From Alphaproteobacteria bacterium MarineAlpha5_Bin5 (GTDB taxonomy: Bacteria; Pseudomonadota; Alphaproteobacteria; HIMB59; GCA-002718135), in the NCBI GenBank assembly GCA_002938205.1, contig PTKZ01000001.1, positions 1-64,000 of the forward strand: 64,000 bases of DNA, given 5' to 3'. Each line of letters opens with the position of its first letter. Positions within the stretch are counted from its first letter, which is position 1. The translations under genes and the position numbers were made by a program. This document shows positions 49,406-59,292 of the stretch, one piece after another. The notes under the pieces are model-generated. The model was not told the origin of the DNA. It saw only the letters and a program-made list of their open reading frames with translations, and searched no databases.

Positions 49406-50377
49406 GTGTTTATGGAAAATTTTAACTATACTCAAATTGAAGAGGCTTATAATAATATTAAAAATACAGTAATTAAAACCCCATTTGTTTCTAGTGATTA
49501 TATTAATAAACTTTTAGGCTCAAAAGTTTTTTTTAAACTTGAAAATTTACAAATAACAGGATCTTTTAAATTTCGTGGTGCTTCTAATAAAATTGCTAAA
49601 CTTTCCAATGTTCAAAAAAATCAAGGAGTAGTTGCATATTCCTCAGGTAATCATGCGCAAGCAGTAGCTTATGCCTCTTTTAGAAATAACATAAATTCTA
49701 AAATTATAATGCCTAACAATGCTCCTAAAATTAAAATAAATAATACAAAAAAATATAAAGCTCATGTAATTCTATATGATCCGTTAACAGAAAATAGAGA
49801 AACAATTGGAGAAGAAATAGCTCGCAATGAAAACAGAACCATAATACGTCCATATGATGATTTTGATATCATTGCAGGTCAAGGAACAGCAGGTATTGAA
49901 ATTGCAGAAGAATTAAGTTCTCTTTCTATAAATCCTGATATTTATTTATGTTGTTGTGGTGGAGGAGGATTAATAGCAGGTACATCAACTTATTTAAAAT
50001 ATAAATTTCCTAAAATAAAATGTTACTCTGTTGAGCCAGAAAAATTTGATGATACTAAGATTTCATTAGAAAGTGGAACAATAAAAAAAAATATTTACAA
50101 ACATAATTCTATTTGTGACGCACTTCTCGCCCCTCAACCAGGCAAATTAACCTTTCCTATTAACACCAATAATTTAACAGGCGGTCTTGCTGTGTCAGAT
50201 AATGAAGTAAAAAGCATTATTCCTTTTTTAGCTGAACATTTAAAAACAATTGTTGAACCAGGAGGAGCTGTTGCTGCAACAGCTCTTTTGACAAATAAAG
50301 TTGATATAAAAAATAAGAACATTGTAGTAATGATTTCGGGAGGGAATATTGACTTAGATTTTTTCACTATTTTATGA
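49406..50377 (+). CDS. Threonine/serine dehydratase (PLP fold II)
   Basis: ENLQITGSFKFRGASNKI (PLP Lys), SSGNHAQAVA, CCGGGGLIAG. Confidence 0.9.
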   Translation: MFMENFNYTQIEEAYNNIKNTVIKTPFVSSDYINKLLGSKVFFKLENLQITGSFKFRGASNKIAKLSNVQKNQGVVAYSSGNHAQAVAYASFRNNINSKIIMPNNAPKIKINNTKKYKAHVILYDPLTENRETIGEEIARNENRTIIRPYDDFDIIAGQGTAGIEIAEELSSLSINPDIYLCCCGGGGLIAGTSTYLKYKFPKIKCYSVEPEKFDDTKISLESGTIKKNIYKHNSICDALLAPQPGKLTFPINTNNLTGGLAVSDNEVKSIIPFLAEHLKTIVEPGGAVAATALLTNKVDIKNKNIVVMISGGNIDLDFFTIL

Positions 50378-52137
50378 ATAAAACTTCCAAATTATATTTA
50401 TTGCAAGAAAATTTAAGAAATAATGATATTGATTTTTTTGTAATTAATAGGACTGATGAATTTTTGAATGAGTATATAGCTCCTTATGCTGAAAGACTTC
50501 AATGGTTAACAAATTTTTCTGGATCTGCGGGTAAAGCAATTATTGCTCAAAAAAAAGCAATTTTATTCGTTGATGGACGATATACTTCTCAAGCCAAAGC
50601 ACAGATTAATGCTGATGAAATCACATTAAATCATAATAATAATTTTTGGAAAGTATTAAAGAACTGTTGTAGATCTGGTAAATTAATTGGCCTAGACCCA
50701 AAACTTCATTCAATTGATGAAATAACAAAATTTCATGAATACGTAAATGATAGTAATGCAAAATTAATTTTTTTAAATATTAATCCTATTGATTTTGTAT
50801 GGAAGGATCAACCAGCTAAAAAATATGCTAAAATATTTGATCATCCACTTAATTTTGCAGGTTTAGACAGAAGTATCAAAATTAAAAGTTTTCAAAACTC
50901 ATTAAAAGAACAAAAATTAGATTATTATTTTCTAACCAGTCTTGATTCAATTGCTTGGTTATTAAATATTAGAGGAGATGATATAAAGTTTACACCTATT
51001 GCTTTTTTGTACTTAATTATTTCTAAAAATGAAAAACCTATATTGTATGTTTCTATGGATAGCTTGAATCAAAAACTTAAAAAAAATTTAATAAAAATTA
51101 TTGAATTAAAAAGTATAAATAAAATTGATTTTGTTTTTAAAAAATTTTTGCAAAATAAAATTATCGGAATGGATTTTAAAAATACTGCCTTTTATTTTTA
51201 TCAATTGGCAGTTGTCGCAGGTTTAAAAATAAAAAATGTAAACAATCCTTGCCTTTTACCCAAGGCAATTAAAAATCCTACAGAAATAGAAGGTGCTCGC
51301 AATGCATTTATTAGAGATGGAGTAAGTTTAACTAAATTTCTGTATTGGTTAAAAAATACGAATGATTTTTCTTCATTATCAGAAAAATCTTTAGCTGAAA
51401 AACTTTTTTCATTTAGAAAAGCTAACGATTTTTTTCATTCACTTTCTTTTGAATCTATTTCTGCTATTGGAAAAAATGCGGCATTACCTCATTATAAAGT
51501 TAGTCAAGATAGTAATTCTTTATTATTAAAAAATTCTATATATTTAATTGACTCTGGTGCACAATATTTGGATGGTACAACTGATATAACTAGAACAATA
51601 ATTATAGGTATTCCCACTGAAGAACAAAAGGATCGTTTTACAAGAGTTTTAAAAGGTCATATTCGTTTATCATCTCATGTTTTTAAAAAAGGCACAAAAG
51701 GAACAGATATTGATTATTTAGCTAGAGAAAGCTTAAATGAAATTGGATATGATTATGACCATGGAACTGGTCACGGTATTGGAAGTTTTTTGAATGTACA
51801 TGAAGGTCCACAGCGTATTGGTAAAAAAAATCAATTTGACAGCATTAAGTTGGCTCCAGGTATGATTTTATCCAATGAACCAGGATATTACAAGGAAGGT
51901 GAATATGGAATTCGTATAGAAAATATTTTGGTTATTAAAGAAAAAGATAATGCAACTTTAGAATTCGAGAATATTTCTTGGACACCAATTGATAAAAATT
52001 TAATTATAAAAAAAATGTTGAATGATTTCGAAATCAAATGGGTTAATAATTATCATAATAAAGTATACAAATTTTTAGTAAATTTTTTAAATCAAGAGGA
52101 AAGAAAATGGTTAAAGTATGTTACCACTCCTCTTTAA
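50374..52137 (+). CDS. Xaa-Pro aminopeptidase P (M24B)
   Basis: LIDSGAQYLDGTTDITRTI, GTGHGIGSFLNVHEGP, SNEPGYYKEGEYGIRIEN. Confidence 0.94.
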   Translation: MNKTSKLYLLQENLRNNDIDFFVINRTDEFLNEYIAPYAERLQWLTNFSGSAGKAIIAQKKAILFVDGRYTSQAKAQINADEITLNHNNNFWKVLKNCCRSGKLIGLDPKLHSIDEITKFHEYVNDSNAKLIFLNINPIDFVWKDQPAKKYAKIFDHPLNFAGLDRSIKIKSFQNSLKEQKLDYYFLTSLDSIAWLLNIRGDDIKFTPIAFLYLIISKNEKPILYVSMDSLNQKLKKNLIKIIELKSINKIDFVFKKFLQNKIIGMDFKNTAFYFYQLAVVAGLKIKNVNNPCLLPKAIKNPTEIEGARNAFIRDGVSLTKFLYWLKNTNDFSSLSEKSLAEKLFSFRKANDFFHSLSFESISAIGKNAALPHYKVSQDSNSLLLKNSIYLIDSGAQYLDGTTDITRTIIIGIPTEEQKDRFTRVLKGHIRLSSHVFKKGTKGTDIDYLARESLNEIGYDYDHGTGHGIGSFLNVHEGPQRIGKKNQFDSIKLAPGMILSNEPGYYKEGEYGIRIENILVIKEKDNATLEFENISWTPIDKNLIIKKMLNDFEIKWVNNYHNKVYKFLVNFLNQEERKWLKYVTTPL

Positions 52138-52145
52138 TTAATAAA

Positions 52146-52307
52146 TTAATTATACAAATTATTATATATTCCACTTCGTTCTAAATCTCTTATTCTTTCT
52201 TCAAGATCATATATATTTGAAGATTTAGATAAGTATTTTTCTATTATTTCAATTTTGGAATCAGAACGTAAAGATTTATTTAAATAATTAAGCAGCTTTT
52301 TTATCAT
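52146..52307 (-). CDS. 53-aa small protein, DUF3563-like
   Basis: MIKKLLNYLNKSLRSDSKIEIIEKYLSKSSNIYDLEERIRDLERSGIYNNLYN*; 'YDLE.R.R.LER' pattern; ATG overlaps 3' end of ORF 52288-52470. Confidence 0.55.
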   Translation of the reverse strand: MIKKLLNYLNKSLRSDSKIEIIEKYLSKSSNIYDLEERIRDLERSGIYNNLYN

Positions 52308-52470
52308 TTTTTACTTTTGTCTTATTTAAGTATTCAGTTAATGCTGATTTCCAATCTTTACCGAACTCATTTCTAAAATAACGTACTAAATTTGGATCAA
52401 CATTATCAAAATCAAATTCATTTAAAGACTTGTAAGTATTACTTACTATGTTTAAAATGTTTCTAATCAT
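52288..52470 (-). CDS. 60-aa hypothetical protein
   Basis: MIRNILNIVSNTYKSLNEFDFDNVDPNLVRYFRNEFGKDWKSALTEYLNKTKVKNDKKAA; coupled to downstream 53-aa ORF. Confidence 0.55.
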   Translation of the reverse strand: MIRNILNIVSNTYKSLNEFDFDNVDPNLVRYFRNEFGKDWKSALTEYLNKTKVKNDKKAA

Positions 52471-52663
52471 ATTTTCCTTTCAAATTATTATATAATTTAT
52501 TTAATATGCATTAAAAGCAATAATAATTCATGTTTAATATGCAAAAAATGCATATATATTTTCTCAAAATTTTAAGTTAATTAAACTTGGATGAAGATTA
52601 ATATAAATTATTTAAATTAATAATACACTTCTCATCTTAGAAAAGTTAATTATACATCTTAAT

Positions 52664-52786
52664 ATGATTATAATTCTTACACAATGTTTTCATTCTAGGG
52701 TAGGAGGTATCGAAGATTTAATTAGTAATTTAGCTTTAAGTTTAAGTACTCAAGAAAAAATCATTTATAGTTGTAGCAGTAATTAA
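52664..52786 (+). pseudogene. N-terminal fragment of GT4 glycosyltransferase paralogous to the gene at 62449
   Basis: MIIILTQCFHSRVGGIEDLISNLALSLSTQEKII... vs MIIVLTQCFPPRIGGIENLVSNLVLNLSEQEKII; then frameshift at A-rich tract. Confidence 0.82.
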
Positions 52787-52917
52787 AAATAATAATAAAT
52801 ATTTCATATTTTAAAGAAATAGAAAAAAAAAATTTTGATAAATATTATTTCGTTGAAGGTGACTTTAATATTCTAACATTACTTTTGTTTGATGCAATAT
52901 ACAAAATCATAGAAAGA

Positions 52918-53577
52918 TTAAAGTATACCATGTTTAGTGAATACATCTTTAAGTGATTGACCTTCATTAAGCTCTTTACGAACCGTATTCTCTTTTGTAA
53001 CTTTTTGGTATGATTTTTCAACAACATCATTAATTAATTTAGATGGTATTGATACTAATCCATCTTGATCACCAAATATTAAATCTCCAGAATTTATTAA
53101 TACACCTCCTACTTGAGCAGGAACATCTGACATTATCATTTTTCCTCTAAATTTTGTGTCTACAGGATTTGTTCCATTTGAAAAAATTGGAAATTTCATT
53201 TTTTTTATTGCACTGGAGTCCCTTATACATCCATCAGTAAGACATCCTTCAGCTTTTAAGTATTTAGCTCTTGTAGTTAAAAGCTCTCCCCAAGGAGCTA
53301 TATTTGTATTATTGTTACAAGATAAAACACAAACTTCTCCTTCTAACAAACTATCAATTAATTCAATTTCATATTCATATACATTTGTATTTTCATCGTC
53401 ATGATAAATTGGCATGTAAATACCTGTTCTAGCAAATCCACATAGTATAATTTCTGAGTCTAAAGAGTGAATTGTAGTACTAACAGCTTGTTTATGATAA
53501 CCAAAAAAATCCAAGGTATCTGCTATTACAGCTGAATAAAGATTATTTTTGCATTTTTCTATAATATTTTTTTTCAT
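52918..53577 (-). CDS. RraA-family protein (aldolase/HMG-like)
   Basis: LSCNNNTNIAPWGELLTTRAKYLKAEGCLTDGCIRDSSAIK; GDLIFGDQDGLVSIP. Confidence 0.88.
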   Translation of the reverse strand: MKKNIIEKCKNNLYSAVIADTLDFFGYHKQAVSTTIHSLDSEIILCGFARTGIYMPIYHDDENTNVYEYEIELIDSLLEGEVCVLSCNNNTNIAPWGELLTTRAKYLKAEGCLTDGCIRDSSAIKKMKFPIFSNGTNPVDTKFRGKMIMSDVPAQVGGVLINSGDLIFGDQDGLVSIPSKLINDVVEKSYQKVTKENTVRKELNEGQSLKDVFTKHGIL

Positions 53578-53620
53578 TAATTGATATTACTATCTTATTA
53601 ATTTAAAATAAATACGTATT

Positions 53621-55114
53621 TTGGAAAATGTTATGAAAAATATATTATTCATTGGTATTTTTCATGAAACTAACTGTTTTATAAAACAAAAAACTCTACT
53701 TAAGGATTTTGAAATTTTAAAAAAAAAAGAAATATTAAATTTAACAAATGATTTTTCTCAAATATCAGGTTTTTTAAATTTTTGTAAAAATAAAAATTTG
53801 AATGTTTTCCCAACAGTAAGTTTTACTGCAACTCCATCCGGCATTGTTGAAAATAAAGTTTTTGAAATATTTTGGAAAAAATTCATTAAGATTTTTAATA
53901 AAATTAAACAAAATAAATTTGATGCAATTTATTTATCTTTACACGGAGCAATGGTAACGGAAAAAATTTTTGATGTTGAGGGAGAACTACTTAAAAGATT
54001 AAAAAAAATCAAAACTTTAAAAAATATACCTGTATTTGGAGTTTTTGATCTTCATGCTAACTTTACTAAAAAAATGGCGAAACTTTCTAACGCTTTAATT
54101 TGTTATCAAAAGAATCCTCATACTGATTCTTACAAAATAGCCTATAGAGCTGCTAAAATTATGTATGACTCATTAAATAAAAAATTAATTCCAAAAACGT
54201 ATTATATGAATGCTAAAATTTTATGGCCACCCTCAGGAACAAGTACATTAAAAAATCCAATGCGCAAACTAGAAAGTGAAGCAAGAAAATATGAAAAAGA
54301 AAATAAAAATATTTTAGCAATAAATGTAATTGCAGGTTTTGCATATTCAGATGTTCCAGAAAATGGAGTTGCCTTTTCTGTGATAGCAACAAATTATAAG
54401 AATGTAAGCATTATTATTAAAAAATTGGTTCTTCTTGCTAATAAATTGAAATTGAAAGGTTTGGTGAAAGAGTATGATCTTAAAAAAATAATTACTATGA
54501 TTAGTTCAAAAAAATTTAATCAACCAGTTCTTTTAATTGAATCTGCAGATAATATTGGTGGTGGCTCTCCTGGAAACACCACGGATGTAATGAGATCATT
54601 AATAAGTAATAATATAAAAAATTCAGGTGTAATTATAAATGATCCTCTTAATGTAAAAAAATTAAAAAATGTAAAAGTTGGCGATTTTTGTAAATTAATT
54701 ATTGGAGATATGCAAAATTACAAAAAACAAAATCAAATGATACTAAAAGTTAAATTAATAAATAAGACTAATGGAAGATTTACTTTAGAGGATAAGCAAA
54801 GTCATTTAGCTGCTTCAAGAGGTGAAAAAATTAACATGGGTAATTGTGCTTTAGTTCAATGTTCAGGAGTCTATATATTACTTACTTCAATTAAAACTCC
54901 GCCATTTGATTTAGGTCAATGGAAAAGTCAAGGACTTGATCCTGCAAAATTAACAGCTATTGGAGTAAAAGCTGCGGCAGCATATCGTCAAGCTTATGAC
55001 AAGATATCCAGAATATCCTATAATGTAAAAACCTCTGGACCTTGCCAAAGTGACTTAAATAAAATCAAATATAAAAATGTAATTAAAAAGTCATTTTTTC
55101 CTCTAAATAGTTGA
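53621..55114 (+). CDS. M81 family metallopeptidase (MlrC/microcystinase C-like)
   Basis: FHETNCF, LHGAMVTEKIFDVEGELL, FDLHANFTKKM, ESADNIGGGSPGNTTDVM. Confidence 0.9.
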   Translation: MENVMKNILFIGIFHETNCFIKQKTLLKDFEILKKKEILNLTNDFSQISGFLNFCKNKNLNVFPTVSFTATPSGIVENKVFEIFWKKFIKIFNKIKQNKFDAIYLSLHGAMVTEKIFDVEGELLKRLKKIKTLKNIPVFGVFDLHANFTKKMAKLSNALICYQKNPHTDSYKIAYRAAKIMYDSLNKKLIPKTYYMNAKILWPPSGTSTLKNPMRKLESEARKYEKENKNILAINVIAGFAYSDVPENGVAFSVIATNYKNVSIIIKKLVLLANKLKLKGLVKEYDLKKIITMISSKKFNQPVLLIESADNIGGGSPGNTTDVMRSLISNNIKNSGVIINDPLNVKKLKNVKVGDFCKLIIGDMQNYKKQNQMILKVKLINKTNGRFTLEDKQSHLAASRGEKINMGNCALVQCSGVYILLTSIKTPPFDLGQWKSQGLDPAKLTAIGVKAAAAYRQAYDKISRISYNVKTSGPCQSDLNKIKYKNVIKKSFFPLNS

Positions 55115-55222
55115 TTTTTAAATAATATCAAATTTTTTTTAAAAGTAATTTCAATCTATATTGACATTATATTTTAAATAAGTTTCAATATTCTAAAATA
55201 ATCATTTTTCTAGGAGGTAAAA

Positions 55223-56518
55223 ATGAAAAAGAAAATTTCTAGAAGGAATTTTATAAACAAAACAAGTTCTTTAGCTTTGGCCGGTGCCCTGGTCTCTCAA
55301 GTTGGATTTAAGTATGCACTAGCAGCTAATAAAGATCCTGTAAGTTTGTTGCTAGGTTCTCATATGGACTATCTTCAAGCTCTTGCTCCAAACTATGCAG
55401 AAATGTATGGAGTTACACCAACAATAGAAACGGTAACAACACCTGATTTATCTGTAAAGTTAAACTCTGCTTATATTGCAAGAAAAAGTGTTGGAGATGC
55501 GATATTTGTAACAGCTTCAGAAATAGCTGGGTTAGCAGATAAGGGATGGCTACAAGATATGACAGGCTTTGTTAATAATACTCTAAAACCAAATGGTGTT
55601 ATGGAAAACAGTCTTACTGCAGCAACTTATAAAGGAAAAATTTATGCTGCTCCTATATCTATAGGTTGTCCAGTTTTACATTGGAACAAAAATTTACTTA
55701 AATCTGCAGGTTTGGATATTGAAGCACCTAATAACTGGCATTCAACAAAAAATTCTTGGAATGAACTTATTAGATTCGCAAAAGAAATAAATGATCCTGA
55801 TAATGATATTTATGGAATTGTTGATGCTTGGGCTGGTACACATAGTTTTTGGACATTTGGAGCTCTTCTTCAAGCAAACGGTGGAAGCTTTTTAGATAGT
55901 AACCTTGATCCAGTAATGAACAGTGATGCAGGAGTTGAAGCATTGAATATGATGGTTGATTTGCTTCATAAGGATAAAATTATTGATCCTGCTACTCCAA
56001 CTTACACTTGGGTTTTTGATGCATCGCCAAGTTATATGGCTGGTAAAAGAGGTTTCTTCTTAACTTGGCCATTTATTAGTGGGATTGCAAATTTCTCAGA
56101 AGATTCTGCAGTACAAGGAATGAGTGGAATAGCACCTCTTCCTGCTTTAGAAACTTCAGCATCAGTAGATGGTTCAGAATTTTTAGCTATACCAAAATAC
56201 TCTGATAATCCAGAAGCGGGTATGCAGTTTATTGAAATGGCGTTAAGTCCTGAACTTCAAATTTTGCAAGGATCTACTTCACCTTGGGCACCTTCACTTG
56301 AACCTGCATTAAATCATCCTGATGTTGTAAAAAATATATCATTTGCAGGAGTGATAAGAGACTCATATCTTTACCCTGTTGATGCTGGGTTTTCAGCGGA
56401 TAGAAATCAATGGGTTGAATTGATGTCGAATGAGGTATCTCTAGCTATTACTCAAAAAAAGAGTGCAAAAGATGCTTTAAATGATGCTGTTAAGCAAATT
56501 AATGCGAGCAGGTCTTAA
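55223..56518 (+). CDS. ABC transporter extracellular solute-binding protein (family 1), TAT-type signal
   Basis: KISRRNFINKTSSLALAGAL signal; SBP_bac_1-like sequence; SD aggagg. Confidence 0.9.
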   Translation: MKKKISRRNFINKTSSLALAGALVSQVGFKYALAANKDPVSLLLGSHMDYLQALAPNYAEMYGVTPTIETVTTPDLSVKLNSAYIARKSVGDAIFVTASEIAGLADKGWLQDMTGFVNNTLKPNGVMENSLTAATYKGKIYAAPISIGCPVLHWNKNLLKSAGLDIEAPNNWHSTKNSWNELIRFAKEINDPDNDIYGIVDAWAGTHSFWTFGALLQANGGSFLDSNLDPVMNSDAGVEALNMMVDLLHKDKIIDPATPTYTWVFDASPSYMAGKRGFFLTWPFISGIANFSEDSAVQGMSGIAPLPALETSASVDGSEFLAIPKYSDNPEAGMQFIEMALSPELQILQGSTSPWAPSLEPALNHPDVVKNISFAGVIRDSYLYPVDAGFSADRNQWVELMSNEVSLAITQKKSAKDALNDAVKQINASRS

Positions 56519-56538
56519 ATATAAAATTTATTCAAATT

Positions 56539-57336
56539 ATGAAAATTAATTTGAATGATTATACCTGGGAGGAAGCTAAAGATTTAGCAGACTTAGATCC
56601 TGTAATCTTGCTTCCTCTTGGTGCATTTGAACAACACGGCAAACATCTTCCTCTTAAAGTAGATGAATTTATGGTTAACAAAATAGCCATTGAGTCAGCA
56701 AATAAATCTCTTGTTAAAAATGTTAAGACAGTTGTCGCTCCAGTCATCTGGACTGGTTATTCTCCACACCATATGGATTTTGCAGGCACCATATCTATTA
56801 AAGATGAAACATTAACAAACTTGATTATTGATATTGTAGAAAGTTTAGTAAAAAATAAATTAGAGAGAATACTAATTATTAATGGCCACGGAGGCAATAT
56901 AGCAATTCTAAAGAACGTAGGCCAAAAATTAAAATATGATAAAAATATTTACATAGCAACATCATCTTATTGGGATTTTGCTATGAAAGAAATTAATGAT
57001 TGGAGAAAATCTGAACTCGGAGGTATTAATCATGCCTGTGAAATGGAAACGTCATTAATGCTTCATATAGAAGAAAATATTGTAAAAAAAAATAAAATTG
57101 AAGATAATCCTTTAAAGAGATCACCTTATACTGGTGTTGATCTATTATTAGGCGGACCTGTTGGAGTAAGTGCAAGCTTTAAGGAATTATCCCCTCACGG
57201 AGTTATTGGCTCTCCAAGTTTAGCAACAAAAGAGAGAGGATCTCAATTATTTGATGTTATTACAGATAAAATATCTAATTTTATCTGTGATTTTTCAACT
57301 TGGAAAAAACCTTTAAATGGTAAAAATGATAAATAA
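56539..57336 (+). CDS. Creatininase family protein
   Basis: LPLGAFEQHGKHLPLKVDEFM, IINGHGGN, HACEMETSLML. Confidence 0.92.
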   Translation: MKINLNDYTWEEAKDLADLDPVILLPLGAFEQHGKHLPLKVDEFMVNKIAIESANKSLVKNVKTVVAPVIWTGYSPHHMDFAGTISIKDETLTNLIIDIVESLVKNKLERILIINGHGGNIAILKNVGQKLKYDKNIYIATSSYWDFAMKEINDWRKSELGGINHACEMETSLMLHIEENIVKKNKIEDNPLKRSPYTGVDLLLGGPVGVSASFKELSPHGVIGSPSLATKERGSQLFDVITDKISNFICDFSTWKKPLNGKNDK

Positions 57337-58537
57337 ACATCTAGCATTATTTTGTTATCCTTGGGATGTAATTGATGAAGGATATGATGCGATAATTGAT
57401 GCTGTGAAACGCAGTGGACTTAATTCTATTTATATTACTGTAAACTATCACTCAGGTATGTTTTTTTTACCTCACAGTTTAAAAAGAAAAATCTATTTTC
57501 CAGAGCCTGGAGCATTATATATTGATCCAGGTAAGTGGCATGCACAACATAATTTTAAATCACCAGTAAGCAAACTTACAAATAATTGGAGTACTTTTTG
57601 GGACACTTTATCTAAAAAGTGTAAACAAAATAATATTAAATTATGTGCCTGGATGCTTGGCACACACAATTCTGGAATTGGAAATAATTATCCTGAAATG
57701 TCTGTACATAATGCTTGGGGTGATCCAATAACACATTCTCTTTGTCCTTTTAATCCTGAAGTAGTTGATCACTTTGTTAACTTATCAAGGGATATTGTGA
57801 ATTTAGGAGTATTTGATAAAATTTTAATTGAATCTCTTGAGTATCTTCCACTTAGACATGGTCATCATCATGAAGTAATTGGAGTAGATTTTTCTGCTGA
57901 TATTGATTTTATAATGTCTCTAAATTTTAGTAAAAAATGTTTAGAAGCTTTAAAGCAAAAAAACGTTGATGGTGAAATGATAAAAAATTGGGTCAAGGAA
58001 ACCACAAATGATTATTTTAATAAAAATATAAAGAAAGAAATTATGAATTGGTCTGATTTTGAAAATGCAATTGATGGTCAGTTCTGGAAATATTATCAAA
58101 TTAGAGAGGAAAGTATAACCAATATAAATAAAGTTGTGATAAATGAATTAAGACAAGATAAAAATTTAAAGATCGGTTTAGTAGATTTTGGACCATTATA
58201 TCCACTTGGTCCAAATAAGCAGAGATGGCAAAATGGCGTTAATTTAACATCTTTATTGCCATTAATTGATGAAATTCATCCAACTTTCTATTTTGCAGAT
58301 TTAGAAATTTTTAAACAAAAATATTATATATATAAAAATGTTTTAGAAAACAAAGTTGATATGATCCCAGCAATTAGAACAATACTTCCACAAATCGCTA
58401 ATCAAACGGATTTAAATAATCAACTTAAAGTATTTAATCAAGAATCAGCTGGATTTAGTTTTTACAATTATTCATTCATGAATTATGAAAATTTAGATTG
58501 GATTAATAATTCACTTAATATTTTAAAGAATAATTAA
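57317..58537 (+). CDS. TIM-barrel (glycoside-hydrolase-like) hypothetical protein; likely start MINKHLAL
   Basis: 'LNSIYITVNYHSGMFF...', 'KLCAWMLGTHNS', 'NPEVVDHFVNLSRDIVN' consistent with GH-like TIM barrel. Confidence 0.6.
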   Translation: MVKMINKHLALFCYPWDVIDEGYDAIIDAVKRSGLNSIYITVNYHSGMFFLPHSLKRKIYFPEPGALYIDPGKWHAQHNFKSPVSKLTNNWSTFWDTLSKKCKQNNIKLCAWMLGTHNSGIGNNYPEMSVHNAWGDPITHSLCPFNPEVVDHFVNLSRDIVNLGVFDKILIESLEYLPLRHGHHHEVIGVDFSADIDFIMSLNFSKKCLEALKQKNVDGEMIKNWVKETTNDYFNKNIKKEIMNWSDFENAIDGQFWKYYQIREESITNINKVVINELRQDKNLKIGLVDFGPLYPLGPNKQRWQNGVNLTSLLPLIDEIHPTFYFADLEIFKQKYYIYKNVLENKVDMIPAIRTILPQIANQTDLNNQLKVFNQESAGFSFYNYSFMNYENLDWINNSLNILKNN

Positions 58538-58539
58538 AT

Positions 58540-59292
58540 ATGAGCACTTCAGTAGATATTTTAATAAATCCTGTAACTTTAAGATTTAGTTATCATAACA
58601 ATGAATTAATTTATATGTTTGCTTCACATCCTACACAACAACTTGATGAAATGGAAAAATTAATGGGCGTAAGTACCAAAGAAGGACCTATTTTTGATAC
58701 TAATGTTGGTTTCCTTCCTGTTGCAACTACTACTTTAATACGAGGAGAAAAAAATGTACTTGTTGATCCTGGTAATTATCACATTGGATTTTATTCAATT
58801 TTAAAAAGAGCTTTAGCATCAAGAAATTTAACTTATGATGATATTGATATTATTGCTACTACTCATACTCATGCAGATCATGCAGCTTCAATAGTCCATT
58901 TCAGAAATAAACCTTGGGTAATTGGAATGAAAGAGTTTCATGACATGGAAGCTATTGAAGGTAATGAGATAGTTAATGCAAAAAAATCAATGATGGGAGA
59001 AATCATAGAAATTTCAGATAACAATGAAACAAAGATTATGGAAAATATGTATGCAATTACAACTCCAGGTCATACTAGTGGTCATATATCATTTGTAGTT
59101 AAAAACGATGAAAGCACTGTTTTGATAGCTGGGGATCAAACAATGACTAAAGAAGAATATTGTGACAGAAAATTTTCTAGATGGTATCCAAAAGAAAACT
59201 TAAAACAACTAAATGAGTCATTAGATAAAGCTCAAAGTTATAAACCAGACTTAGTTATTCCGGGGCATGATCGAGCATTCAAACCTAATTGA
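58540..59292 (+). CDS. Metallo-beta-lactamase-fold hydrolase (MBLAC1-like)
   Basis: ATTHTHADHAASIVHF, TPGHTSGHISFVV, AGDQTM, IPGHDRAF. Confidence 0.9.
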   Translation: MSTSVDILINPVTLRFSYHNNELIYMFASHPTQQLDEMEKLMGVSTKEGPIFDTNVGFLPVATTTLIRGEKNVLVDPGNYHIGFYSILKRALASRNLTYDDIDIIATTHTHADHAASIVHFRNKPWVIGMKEFHDMEAIEGNEIVNAKKSMMGEIIEISDNNETKIMENMYAITTPGHTSGHISFVVKNDESTVLIAGDQTMTKEEYCDRKFSRWYPKENLKQLNESLDKAQSYKPDLVIPGHDRAFKPN

